Assembly (NCBI GenBank): GCA_021784755.1
Contig: JAJYHM010000066.1
Coordinates: 1 to 46,290 of the forward strand
Length of the DNA: 46,290 nucleotides
Direction: 5' to 3'
Origin: Pseudomonadota bacterium
GTDB taxonomy: Bacteria; Pseudomonadota; Gammaproteobacteria; Acidiferrobacterales; Acidiferrobacteraceae
The notes under the pieces were generated by a model that was given only the letters and a program-made list of their open reading frames with translations, was not told the DNA's origin and did not search any database. Each line of letters starts with the position of its first letter. Within the stretch, counting starts at the first letter, position 1. The position numbers were made by a program, and so were the translations under genes. Below, piece after piece: positions 1-7,912 of this stretch.

Positions 1-43
1 CCATCGTGAAATTTCCTCTTCGTTAGCTTGGCGGCTCACGAAT

Positions 44-110
44 GGGAGTTTCGTCGATGGACTCCCCTATTTGTCAAACTTTTACTGCCTCCCCGGCAGA
101 GCCGGGGGGC
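44..110. repeat. Two hairpins; left-end copy of a dispersed GC-rich stem-loop
   Basis: GGGAGT at 44-49 pairs with ACTCCC at 61-66. Bases 91-107 form a stem CCCCGGC/GCCGGGG with loop AGA. The same core recurs at 46174-46190 in the same orientation, followed in both places by a T-rich stretch ending TTTGT. It lies directly before the ribosome binding site of the first gene. It resembles the subterminal hairpins of IS200/IS605-type elements or REP-like repeats, but no transposase is in view, so the element identity is a guess. Confidence 0.5.
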
Positions 111-138
111 CTCCCTTTGTAGGCTAGGAGAAAGTCCC

Positions 139-867
139 ATGCCTATCAATCTGCTCGCCGCCATCGAACTGACGGCTAGTGCGGCCATCGCTATTTCGGT
201 TCTTGCCACCGGATTTGGCAAACAGACCAACGAGCGAGTACGCATCGCCGTTTGGCTTGGCGCTTGGTACGTTGTCGTCGTCCTCATGGCCACGTTCGGC
301 GTTCTGACCTACCCGCGCGGACTGGGTACCCCCGGGCTGGGTGCGGCCGTCGTGGCCCCCTTCGTGACTTTAGTCGTGGTCGTCCTGAGATCCACCTCTC
401 TTCGGAAGGCCCTGAGGGAAATTCCGCTTCATGCGCTTGTGGGCGTGCATGCGATACGCATCTTGGGTGTGTTTTTCCTGGTCCTTTATGCGCAGGGTCG
501 GCTGCCCGGGCCGTTCGCCCCCCTTGCCGGTTGGGGCGACACGATCACCGGGGTTGTAGCAATACCGCTCACATGGTGGCTCGTCCGTGGCAAAACAGTG
601 CCGCACCCACTGTTATGGCTATGGAACAGTTTTGGCATGCTGGATCTCGTCACGGCAATCGGCTTAGGCGCGGTTTCCGCACCCGGTCCCCTGCAACTGA
701 TCGCCGCTTCGCCGGGAACGACCATGATGACAACGTTGCCTTGGCTGATTATTCCTGCTTTCATCGTACCTTTGTTGGCGGCGACCCATCTTGCGATCTA
801 TTACCGTCTGATGGTGCAGGCGACACCCGCGAGCGAGGTCGACCAGGCGTCTCAGCTTGAACGTTGA
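139..867 (+). CDS. Hypothetical integral membrane protein, about seven membrane segments
   Basis: This is a 242-residue protein made almost entirely of hydrophobic segments. About seven can be counted: near residues 5-25, 37-57, 65-85, 102-121, 133-152, 160-180 and 200-228. The start at 139 is chosen because AGGAG lies 7 bases upstream. The same frame is open back to position 28, but that extension runs through the hairpin and is rich in charged and proline residues, so it is unlikely to be translated. No catalytic or transport motif is visible and I do not recognise the family. It stands alone: 600 bases without a convincing gene follow it. Inner-membrane location is inferred from hydropathy only. 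Confidence 0.7.
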   Translation: MPINLLAAIELTASAAIAISVLATGFGKQTNERVRIAVWLGAWYVVVVLMATFGVLTYPRGLGTPGLGAAVVAPFVTLVVVVLRSTSLRKALREIPLHALVGVHAIRILGVFFLVLYAQGRLPGPFAPLAGWGDTITGVVAIPLTWWLVRGKTVPHPLLWLWNSFGMLDLVTAIGLGAVSAPGPLQLIAASPGTTMMTTLPWLIIPAFIVPLLAATHLAIYYRLMVQATPASEVDQASQLER

Positions 868-1468
868 ATGGCTGCTGCGTGAGTGCATAGCGGGCCAAGT
901 CGGCTCAGAACCCGCTGTCCGCAATGGCCGAGAACCTGTCAACTACGGCCCAACTGTCGCTTCCTCGGCCTTTGTGCCGGCGGGATCGGGATGCTTCGCC
1001 CAGAAGGTCGGCAATGTGGTGGTAACCGACGGTCGAGGCGTTTAGAAGTTGACCAACCCGTTCCGAGGCAGACGAACTCACACTCCCGACCTATAGCTCG
1101 CATCTGCCTGAAAAGAAACAGAACACTCGCTCCCGTTGGCAATCGGGCGACGCAATCTTCAGCTTGCAGCTGAAAATGTCCAGAGGGAGTAGATGCTCAA
1201 AGTCGCACCGGAAGCAAGCACCAGACCTCGCTCTTCGCCACTTTGAGAGACCGACATGCTTCGTGTCTACGAATTGTTCGGCAACCGTGTCAGTCACTAG
1301 AATTCGAGGATAGACAGCCAATTGGCTTTCCATTTCACGTGCGCGACAGCGAACGGGCTCTTGTTGTTCGCTTTATAACGCCGCCGCATGTCACAAACGA
1401 CCGGGCTGACTGTTGCGTCTAGAGCAGATATGTGATCCACTTCCTTCACCTGGAACAATCCAACGATA
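868..1468. other. 600-bp stretch without a convincing gene
   Basis: The open frames here (up to about 95 codons on either strand) are short, overlap one another, lack ribosome binding sites and have no recognisable motif. The right end holds a TGTCACA motif at 1389-1395 upstream of the sigma factor gene, listed separately. The rest could be eroded coding sequence or a long leader. Confidence 0.5.
1389..1419 (+). promoter_or_regulatory. ECF41-like promoter motif upstream of the sigma gene (non-ideal spacing)
   Basis: TGTCACA at 1389-1395 is followed by CGTC at 1416-1419, with a 20-base gap. The same two elements occur 16 bases apart before the partner gene at 2460-2486. The wider gap makes function here doubtful. 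If active it would mean autoregulation. Confidence 0.3.
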
Positions 1469-2401
1469 ATGACGACACCTGCCGAACGGGCCATTCGCTA
1501 TGACCGCGAACATGCGCGCAGTCTTCGCGCGCTGGCCTACCGCATGCTCGGCTCGCGCACCGAGGCCGAGGACATCGTTCAGGAGGCCTGGCTGCGCTGG
1601 GTGCAGGTGGACGAAAGCACGGTCCAGCATGCGGGCGCCTACCTTTCGCGCCTGGTGACCAACCTGTGTCTGGACAAACTGGGCTCGGCCGCCGCGAAAC
1701 GCGAGCAGTATGTCGGCGTCTGGCTGCCCGAACCGTTGCTGGACGAGCAGGCCGGCTGGTCGCCTGGCCCGGAGGTTCAGTCCGAGTTCGCGCAGGACGT
1801 GTCCATAGCCTTCCTGCTCGTGCTGGAGCGGCTGTCGCCGCTGGAGCGCGCGGCCTTCCTGCTGCACGATGTGTTCGACCTGGACTTCGACGAGGTCGGA
1901 TGGCGCCTGGAGCGCAGCCCGGCCGCCTGCCGCCAGCTGGCCCACCGCGCGCGAAACCATGTCAAGGCCGACTACACGCGGCGCGAAGTGAAGGAGGAGG
2001 ACCGCGAGCGCCTGTTCGGCGCCTTCAGCGAGGCGGTGCGCAATTTCGACGTGGATGTCCTGGCCAGGGTGCTGACCGAAGACGCGGTGATGCTGGCCGA
2101 CGGCGGTGGGAAGGTCAGTTCGATACCGGGCCCGCTACGAGGCGGCGCACTGATCGCCAGAGCCTTCATCGGCTTCGCCAGGCTGCCGACAAGCCGCGCC
2201 TGGCGCCTGGAGCCAGCGCGCATCAACGGCATGCCGGGCTGCTTGATCTTCGACGACGCGACCCGCCGGTTGGTGCAGACCATCGCGCTGGCGCCCTCGG
2301 CCACCGAGCCGGGCCGCATCGACGCGCTCTACGTCCAACGCAATCCCGACAAGCTACGGGGCGTGCTCGCCGCGCTGGGCCGTAACGGCACCACCGGCTA
2401 A
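1469..2401 (+). CDS. ECF41-family RNA polymerase sigma factor with SnoaL-like C-terminal domain
   Basis: This 310-residue extracytoplasmic-function sigma factor directs RNA polymerase to a small target set. Region 2 lies at residues 14-45 and includes the AEDIVQEAWLRW stretch. Region 4 lies at 118-166 and includes LSPLERAAFLLHDVF and a helix-turn-helix. A linker motif, YVGVWLPEPL at 81-90, and an added NTF2/SnoaL-like domain (about 180-300) with DGGGK at 211-215 and NPDKL at 292-296 are the published hallmarks of ECF41. In this family the C-terminal domain replaces an anti-sigma factor and tunes activity. The next gene is the AhpD-like partner typical of ECF41 loci, preceded by the matching promoter. 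Start ATG at 1469; the ribosome binding site is weak. The inducing signal cannot be read from sequence. Confidence 0.93.
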   Translation: MTTPAERAIRYDREHARSLRALAYRMLGSRTEAEDIVQEAWLRWVQVDESTVQHAGAYLSRLVTNLCLDKLGSAAAKREQYVGVWLPEPLLDEQAGWSPGPEVQSEFAQDVSIAFLLVLERLSPLERAAFLLHDVFDLDFDEVGWRLERSPAACRQLAHRARNHVKADYTRREVKEEDRERLFGAFSEAVRNFDVDVLARVLTEDAVMLADGGGKVSSIPGPLRGGALIARAFIGFARLPTSRAWRLEPARINGMPGCLIFDDATRRLVQTIALAPSATEPGRIDALYVQRNPDKLRGVLAALGRNGTTG

Positions 2402-2459
2402 AGTAAAAAGGCAGGCACGTACGACGAATACGAGCAAACGAAGGTTGCTTCCGCGGGTA

Positions 2460-2486
2460 TGTCACACGGCGCGAGGCCGGGTCGTC
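2460..2486 (+). promoter_or_regulatory. ECF41-type promoter of the AhpD-like gene
   Basis: The -35 element TGTCACA (2460-2466) and -10 element CGTC (2483-2486) are separated by exactly 16 bases. This matches the conserved ECF41 target promoter placed before the partner oxidoreductase gene. The start codon is 67 bases downstream of the -10. The adjacent gene encodes the cognate sigma factor. Confidence 0.8.
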
Positions 2487-2553
2487 TTGAGGATGTGATC
2501 ACCAGCAATGCATCGATCCAACATCCTCGTCATCCACAGGAAGGAGAACAATC

Positions 2554-3051
2554 ATGAGCCACACCAACGGCCAATCCCGCCTGAACTTCATTGAGCAGTC
2601 GCCCGATCTGGTGAAAAAGCTCCAGGACTTCAGCATGGCCATCGCCAACAGCGGTCACGGTGAGCCGCAGCTGTTCCACCTGGTGGATATCCGCGCCTCG
2701 CAGATGAACGGCTGCACCACCTGTCTGGACATGCACGTTAAGGAGGCCAAACTGCACGGCGAGCGTGAGCTACGCCTGTACCATGTGGCGGTCTGGCGCG
2801 AGTCACCGCTGTTTACCCCCAAGGAACGCGCCGCGCTGGCCTTGACCGAGGCGCTGACCAAGATCGCGCCGACCGGCGTCTCCGACGAACTCTATGCCGA
2901 AGTGCGCGAGCAGTTCAGCGAAAAGGAACTCTCGACGCTGATCTTCCGCGTGGTGGGCATCAATGCCTGGAACCGCGTCAACGTGGCCTGCCGGACCACG
3001 CCCGGCGCGCGCGACCAGGCCCTCGGTCTGGACAAGGCCGGACTTGCCTGA
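2554..3051 (+). CDS. Carboxymuconolactone decarboxylase / AhpD-like alkylhydroperoxidase family protein
   Basis: This 165-residue protein of the CMD/AhpD fold is probably a peroxidase-like redox enzyme. The signature is Cys54-Thr-Thr-Cys57 followed by His61 in NGCTTCLDMHVKEA, the redox-active CxxC plus proton-relay histidine of AhpD proteins. Helical segments on both sides (20-35, 90-115) fit the all-alpha fold. AAGGAGAA lies 7 bases before the ATG at 2554. It follows the ECF41 sigma gene by about 150 bases and carries that family's promoter, so it is the likely sole or main target of the sigma factor. The substrate is not evident: AhpD relatives reduce peroxides, others have unknown roles. 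No ahpC is nearby. Confidence 0.9.
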   Translation: MSHTNGQSRLNFIEQSPDLVKKLQDFSMAIANSGHGEPQLFHLVDIRASQMNGCTTCLDMHVKEAKLHGERELRLYHVAVWRESPLFTPKERAALALTEALTKIAPTGVSDELYAEVREQFSEKELSTLIFRVVGINAWNRVNVACRTTPGARDQALGLDKAGLA

Positions 3052-3332
3052 GCGGGGGCAGGCGAGCCGCCAATGCGGTCGGCCGCCTTACGTTATGGTT
3101 TGGGGCGCCGCGCCGACAATTCGCGAAGCCCTACTCTGCGCTTGAGATTTGCACAACAATGCGAATGACAATGGATGCGGTTATGGCGACGTGCCTGCGG
3201 GGTACTGCCAACTTCACCAACATGGTCGCTCCTCTGGTCGGGGAACCGAATGGCAGTACCGTCGAATACGGCGCTCGCTAATAACCTAACGCAGCCGACC
3301 GACCTCCGTCAGCTAACCCGCCATCCAATTGC

Positions 3333-4223
3333 TCACATCGGCGGCGAGTCGAATTGCCGCAGAATATCCCACTCGACCTGCAGGCATTCGCATAGATCGT
3401 GGCTGACCGGCACGAAGGGGAGACGAACAGTCGCTTCGCAATATCCCTGTGCGGCCAGCAATGCCTTAAGCGGCGCGGGATTGGGTTCCTCAAACAGGCA
3501 ACGAATAATGGGCTATAGTGTCACGGCCGTACGCCTCGCAGCCTCCAACCGTCCTTGGCGCAGCAGTTCAAGCATGTGCACGTGCCAACTCGGCAGAACG
3601 TGCGCGGAAGCGGCAATAACGCCGTGAGCGCCAAGACAAAGCGCAGCGAAATTTTGACTGTCATCGCCGGAAAGGACTTTTAACGACGTTTCGTGGACCA
3701 ACCGCAACATGCGCTCCGTCGTGCCACCACACCCCTTGATTCCGGCGATATGCGGGTCGCGTGCGAGGGATTGCAACGTGCCGAGTTCCACGTTGACACC
3801 GGTGCGGTAGGGGATGTTGTAGATCAGTATGGGGAGATCGGCCGCTTCGGCAACCGCCTCGAAATGCCGTTGAATGCCCTGCTGGGTGGGCCGGACATAG
3901 AGTGGTGGCGCCACCAACAGCCCATCGGGTCGCAGCATGGCGAGACTGCGCGCCATTGAGGCTGCCACGTCAGTTGACGGCTGTGAAATGCCTAGAACGA
4001 TGGGCAGCTCGGGTACCGCGGCTCGAAGCGTGGTGCAGATGGCTTCTTGCTCACCGGTTCGTAATAGCGCGCCTTCGCCTGTGGTCGCTCCCGCGACAAT
4101 TCCGGCGATTCCTTGGTCGCCCAAGTACCGTGCCAGCCCCGCCAGAGACGAATGATCAACCCCATCGTCAGAGAGCGGAGTAACAATTGGAACCCAAATC
4201 CCTTCAAAGTGTGTGTGCATCAT
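3333..4223 (-). pseudogene. DapA-family (dihydrodipicolinate synthase / N-acetylneuraminate lyase) gene interrupted by an in-frame TAG
   Basis: Class I aldolases of this family form a Schiff base between a lysine and pyruvate. The reading frame shows the GATTGEG phosphate/carboxylate loop, YNIPYRTG with the catalytic tyrosine, and GIKGCGG with the Schiff-base lysine. Codon 237 (3513-3515) is TAG. Translation on the far side continues in the same frame with PIIRCLFEEPNPAPLKALL, the conserved C-terminal DapA segment, to a TGA at 3333-3335. The whole frame is 296 codons plus stop, the normal family length, so one substitution explains the break. Start ATG at 4223 (another ATG follows at 4220). 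Suppression or a sequencing error is possible; a recent loss of function is simplest. The substrate is unclear, and a lone copy beside a sugar-type oxidoreductase remnant suggests catabolism rather than lysine synthesis. Confidence 0.85.
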
Positions 4224-4699
4224 AGGCCTCGAAAAGAACGAATTCAAGGAATCGTTCCGCCGGCGTGGCACCGGAGCGAGGCTGATACACGACATGACAC
4301 TTGTGACTCAATCCCGCCCGGCATTCCGCCCGACGGGACCCGACATCCCCGTCAGCGGAGAGGTCGTTTTTTGCTTTTCAGCCCAGGCATGCGCGTGTCT
4401 ACGATTGCCGTTGAGGCATTCACGTGGACACGAAACGAATCCGTGCTGCGCATGAGGATAGGTGGCTGGTTGGACTGAACGAGCATCCTATTGCAATTGG
4501 ATTATCCAGTCCAGCGCGCCTTCACTCTTCGCTGTCCTCCAGCGGGCTGGAGGAACGGCCGCTGCCTTGGGCGGAGCGGCCATCGGAATGGCGGGTTCGT
4601 GGAAGCCGCGACCGACCGTTTCTGGCCCATTCTAGACGGTACGGCATGACCCGATCATCTGCTGCCCCCACTGACGGGGGCATTTGTTTCGCGATGTCT
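4224..4699. other. Spacer between two broken genes
   Basis: No open frame here has a ribosome binding site or recognisable motif. The frames that cross it on both strands are shadows or run into the neighbouring remnants. It lies inside the decayed stretch 3.0-6.4 kb. Confidence 0.5.
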
Positions 4700-5335
4700 T
4701 CAGGTGAGCGCAGTCGGAATGGGTTCAGCGAGGGTGATTCGAAGCCCAAGATCAGCCGCCCTTTCGATCGCGGAAATGAGGCGATGTAGCGCCACCGCGT
4801 CGTCGAAGGTCGGTGCCGAGCGGGTGCCGTCACGCAGGTCCCGTGCCATGCTGGCATACAGGCGGGCCACATTACCGGACTCGACCTCTTCCGGCCAACC
4901 GATCCGGTAAGACGCAGGCACGTCAAGGGTCCGGAGCGCCGTTTCGTTGCCCCTCGTGGCTTTGAGGGAAAGCGGCACCATCTGCGTGTGGCCGGATGCC
5001 CCGGACACCCGGATGTCGCCGTCCGTGCCATTGATCTCCCAGAACAACCCGTCGCCATCGCGCGCCGCGCCGCCGCGGTAGTGGATGGAGAACGGGACCC
5101 CGGTGTCAAAAGTGCCGTGAACGAGCGCCTGGTCCGGAGCAGACGCAGGGAGCACTTCGCCCGTGTCGACCGCGACCGCCGTCGATCTTCGGGTGGCCAG
5201 CAGCGCGGACACTTCGGCGACCGCGCCGAAAACGTGTCTCAGCGCGGCGAGCGTGTGTCCCACGGGGATTGTGAGCAAGGAAGCGCCATTCCTGCGATCA
5301 AGCAGGTAGCCGCTAGGGATCGAAATCAACTGCAC
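4700..5335 (-). pseudogene. C-terminal half of a Gfo/Idh/MocA-family (Gal80-like) oxidoreductase
   Basis: The 211 residues match the C-terminal substrate-binding/dimerisation domain of Gfo/Idh/MocA dehydrogenases. Recognisable parts are PVGHTLAALRHVFG, the FEINGTDG-like stretch FWEINGTDGDIRV in a beta-sheet region, and a terminal helix ALHRLISAIERAADLG. Intact relatives have about 370 residues, beginning with a Rossmann GxGxxG dinucleotide-binding domain and an EKP-type motif. Both are absent here and no matching frame continues upstream of 5335. The gene is therefore 5'-truncated, with the break next to the toxin-antitoxin pair that follows on the other strand. The C-terminus looks natural. 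It would not bind NAD(P) and is presumed dead. Confidence 0.75.
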
Positions 5336-5381
5336 TTAATGCGAAAGCCTGTTGAAAAGAATGGTTGCGGTATGCGATCAT

Positions 5382-5393
5382 TCTGATATCAGA
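5382..5393. promoter_or_regulatory. Palindrome upstream of the antitoxin gene, candidate operator
   Basis: TCTGATATCAGA is a perfect 12-bp palindrome ending 16 bases before the antitoxin start codon. Ribbon-helix-helix antitoxins of the FitA/VapB type bind such sites with their toxin to repress their own operon. Assignment is by position and symmetry only. Confidence 0.4.
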
Positions 5394-5409
5394 TTCATGT
5401 GGATTGACT

Positions 5410-5685
5410 ATGGCGGCCCTGACGATCAGAGATGTTCCGGAGACGCTCCATGCGTGGCTCAAAAGACAGGCTCAGGCGCACCGTCGTTCGGTGAACCAGG
5501 AGGTGATTGCCTTGCTGGAGGGCGTGCACGGGAAGAATTGTGCCCCTCGTGGACCAAAGCCCGAAGATAAGATGGCGGCCATCATGGCTATCAGTCGACG
5601 CTGCGCGGCCTTGCCGGTGCAAGATAGGCGCAGCGAGGACGAAATCCTGGGCTACGACCAGAATGGCATGCCGAAGTCTCCGTGA
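5410..5685 (+). CDS. FitA/VapB-type antitoxin, ribbon-helix-helix
   Basis: This 91-residue antitoxin would neutralise the PIN-domain ribonuclease encoded next and repress the operon. The N-terminal segment MAALTIRDVPETLHAWLKRQA, followed by a second helix to about residue 38 (SVNQEVIALLEG), is the ribbon-helix-helix DNA-binding fold of FitA-like antitoxins. The C-terminal 50 residues, polar with an acidic ending (RRSEDEILGYD), would wrap the toxin. The start at 5410 is chosen over an in-frame upstream ATG at 5365 because the domain begins there and the palindrome at 5382-5393 would otherwise be inside the gene. It overlaps the toxin gene by four bases (GTGA), implying translational coupling. 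Confidence 0.88.
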   Translation: MAALTIRDVPETLHAWLKRQAQAHRRSVNQEVIALLEGVHGKNCAPRGPKPEDKMAAIMAISRRCAALPVQDRRSEDEILGYDQNGMPKSP

Positions 5686-6068
5686 TTATCGACTCCTCAG
5701 CGCTGATATGCCTTCTGCTCGGAGAGCCCGAGGCGGAATTCATTGGTCGCGCCCTGAGCCAAACCGATCGAAATGCCATGACGGCCGCTACCTTTCTGGA
5801 GACGGCCATGGTGATTACGAATCGGTTGGGCGACGCAGGCGAGTCTGCCTTGCGCGAGGTATTGGCGTGGGCGAGTATCGAAGTGGTCCCAGTGGATTGG
5901 GAAATAACGCAACTTGCTCTCAATGGTTGGCGAAGATTCGGTCGAAGACGACATCCTGCAGGGCTGAATTTTGGGGATTGCTTCTCGTATGCCCTGGCCA
6001 TCCAGCGTGCCGAACCCTTGCTGTATAAAGGTAACAATTTTTCGCAGACCGATGTGACACCCGCCTAA
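5682..6068 (+). CDS. VapC/FitB-type PIN-domain toxin ribonuclease
   Basis: This 128-residue metal-dependent ribonuclease has the PIN fold. The acidic active-site set is complete: Asp4 in MIIDSSALI, Glu40 in TFLETAMV, Asp99 in NFGDCFSYALA and Asp124 in FSQTD. Length and the terminal KGNNFSQTDV motif are standard for VapC. Relatives cleave tRNA or rRNA loops; the target here cannot be predicted. Translation starts at a GTG that overlaps the antitoxin stop codon. The pair is intact although genes on both sides are broken, as expected for an addictive module that persists in decaying DNA. Confidence 0.9.
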   Translation: MIIDSSALICLLLGEPEAEFIGRALSQTDRNAMTAATFLETAMVITNRLGDAGESALREVLAWASIEVVPVDWEITQLALNGWRRFGRRRHPAGLNFGDCFSYALAIQRAEPLLYKGNNFSQTDVTPA

Positions 6069-6225
6069 GGCGTTAGGTGGCCAGAAAAACGTCCGGCGAT
6101 ACGGGCCTTGGCGCTGATTTGAGTGTGAGATGGCGCTTCCGCTGTCGGCGGTGATGGCCAGAGCACCGAAGGGGTTTCAGAGAGGAGTTCTAAACAGGTC
6201 AGCTTTCGGACGGGCGCCTAGCCCG

Positions 6226-6288
6226 GCGACCTGCCATAAGGGCGTCAATATCCTCCTTTGTGGAGCACCTGGGACAGGCAAGACGGAC
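6226..6288 (+). pseudogene. Fragment of an AAA-type ATPase (Walker A only)
   Basis: Bases 6226-6288 translate as HKGVNILLCGAPGTGKTDT, a typical AAA+ Walker A loop with its preceding strand. Nothing before or after in this frame continues the domain; it reaches a stop within about 15 codons. No Walker B or sensor motif is seen. It is best read as a relic of a lost gene. Confidence 0.5.
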
Positions 6289-6450
6289 ACTCCCAACCCC
6301 CGAGAATGCGATAAACAAGATACCGCTTAGCAAAAGACGCGGGGCCCTGTACAGTTATGCCCCGTGAACACATCTCAAACCGAGGCGCTCGCGTCCGCAA
6401 ACGGCGACCTGGCAGGGCCGCGGGTCCGTGAGGCCTGCGCGATAGACTAG

Positions 6451-7911
6451 ATGCGAGCCCTCTTTCGTCACAGGCAGCCCCGGCGCGCCGGGCAAACCCC
6501 CCTCCTCGCCCTAGTACTGCTCCTCTCGGGTTGCGCCGTGGGGCCCGCCTTCCATGCGCCCAAGCTTGTCAACCCGGCACGCTTCGTAAGCGCCCCGCAG
6601 GATGCGCCCCCCCACTGGCCCAGCGCGACATGGTGGCGGGCCTTCGGCTCCGCACCGCTCGACCATTTCATCAGCGAGGCTGAGCGTCACAACTTCAGTA
6701 TCCGCGTGGCGGCCGCCCAGCTCGAGGCCGCCAACGCCAACGCCGAGATCGCGGGTGCCCCGCTGCTGCCCGCCGTGAGCGCCAGCGGCAACGCGCAATG
6801 GCAAAGGATCCCGCATCCGGGCCCCGCGACAGGCACGCTTGCCGCGGGCGGCCACACCCCAAGCCCCTTCTATGGCGCGTCGGCGCAGATCTCCTACATG
6901 GTCGACCTGTGGGGGAAAAACCGCGACGCCCTGCGCCAAGCGCTCGCCGATGCGCAGGCCTCGCGCTTCAACCGCGACGCCGTGGCCTTGACCGAAGTGA
7001 CCGCAGTCGCGACCACCTGGTTTCAGATCCTCGCCGACCGTGACGCCCTTGCCATAGGCTTGCGCAACTTAACGGCAGCCACCACGCTGCTCACCCAACT
7101 CAAGGCCGAGTTCGCCGCCGGCACCGTCGACGCCGTGACGGTCGCCCAGCAAAGCGCCCTAGTGGCCTCGGAGCGCGCCAATATCCCGGTCCTGCGCTCG
7201 CAACTGCGTCAAGAGACCCTGAGTCTCGGCATTCTCATAGGTCGCGCCCCTGAATCCCTCACGATCCCGCAGGAAACTATTGCGTCGCTTAAAGTTCCGC
7301 GTCTCATGCCAGGGCTCCCCTCGAGCCTTTTGCGCCGGCGCCCCGACATTGCCCAGGCGCAAGCCAACCTCATAGCCGCTAATGCCGGCGTTCGGGCGGC
7401 GATCGCGAGCTTCTTCCCCTCTATCACCTTGACGGGCTCCGCCAATGAAAGCAGCGCCGCCCTCGATACCCTGCTTGCTCCTGGCTCGCTCCTACTGAAT
7501 GCCGCCGCTTCCGCAACCCAGCCCCTCTTCGAAGGAGGTCGTCTGACGGGCAACCTCGCAGTATCGCGCGCCGTCTATGAGGAGGATGTAGCGACCTACG
7601 AGGAGACGGTGATCCGCGCCTTCACAGACGTCGAGACATCCTTGACGGCGCTGCACTACGCCACCATACAAGAGCGCCGCGAGGCGGAGGCGGTGCGGGA
7701 GGCACACCGTGCCCTGGCCGCGGTGCGCGCACAACTGAATGCCGGCATCGTGGATGTAAGCGCGGTACTCACCGCCGAAGAGACGCTCCTGGGCGACGAG
7801 AACAACTACACACAAGCGGAGCTCACGCGGCTCGACGCCGCGATCCATCTCTACCAAGCCCTCGGTGGCGGCTGGCATCTGCGCCGGCGGCTGGGCCGAA
7901 CAGGAAGCTGA
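6451..7911 (+). CDS. RND efflux outer-membrane lipoprotein, NodT/OprM family
   Basis: This 486-residue TolC-like channel forms the outer-membrane exit duct of a tripartite RND pump. A signal peptide ends in a lipobox, LLLSGC, so the mature protein should be lipidated at that cysteine (about residue 28). The two-fold repeated architecture of outer membrane efflux proteins is visible: each half has a long heptad-rich helical region (e.g. AAAQLEAANANAEIAGAPLL and the second-half ARAQANLIAANAGVRAAIA-type helix) followed by barrel strands. It is the first of four co-directional genes with almost no gaps; the adaptor begins one base after its stop. The substrate is not predictable. The upstream 380 bases hold no regulator gene. 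Confidence 0.93.
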   Translation: MRALFRHRQPRRAGQTPLLALVLLLSGCAVGPAFHAPKLVNPARFVSAPQDAPPHWPSATWWRAFGSAPLDHFISEAERHNFSIRVAAAQLEAANANAEIAGAPLLPAVSASGNAQWQRIPHPGPATGTLAAGGHTPSPFYGASAQISYMVDLWGKNRDALRQALADAQASRFNRDAVALTEVTAVATTWFQILADRDALAIGLRNLTAATTLLTQLKAEFAAGTVDAVTVAQQSALVASERANIPVLRSQLRQETLSLGILIGRAPESLTIPQETIASLKVPRLMPGLPSSLLRRRPDIAQAQANLIAANAGVRAAIASFFPSITLTGSANESSAALDTLLAPGSLLLNAAASATQPLFEGGRLTGNLAVSRAVYEEDVATYEETVIRAFTDVETSLTALHYATIQERREAEAVREAHRALAAVRAQLNAGIVDVSAVLTAEETLLGDENNYTQAELTRLDAAIHLYQALGGGWHLRRRLGRTGS

Positions 7912-7912
7912 C

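Noticed and set aside
857-1333. Short frames in the gap before the sigma gene
   Set aside because: They overlap on both strands, lack ribosome binding sites and show no family resemblance.
3513-3515. TAG in the DapA-like gene as a programmed pyrrolysine codon
   Set aside because: No pyrrolysine genes or methylamine context in view; the site is in a surface helix region and a simple nonsense mutation explains it.
4522-5109. 195-codon minus-strand frame beside the oxidoreductase remnant
   Set aside because: Low-complexity Arg/Ser/Pro composition; the overlapping frame 4700-5335 has recognisable family sequence.
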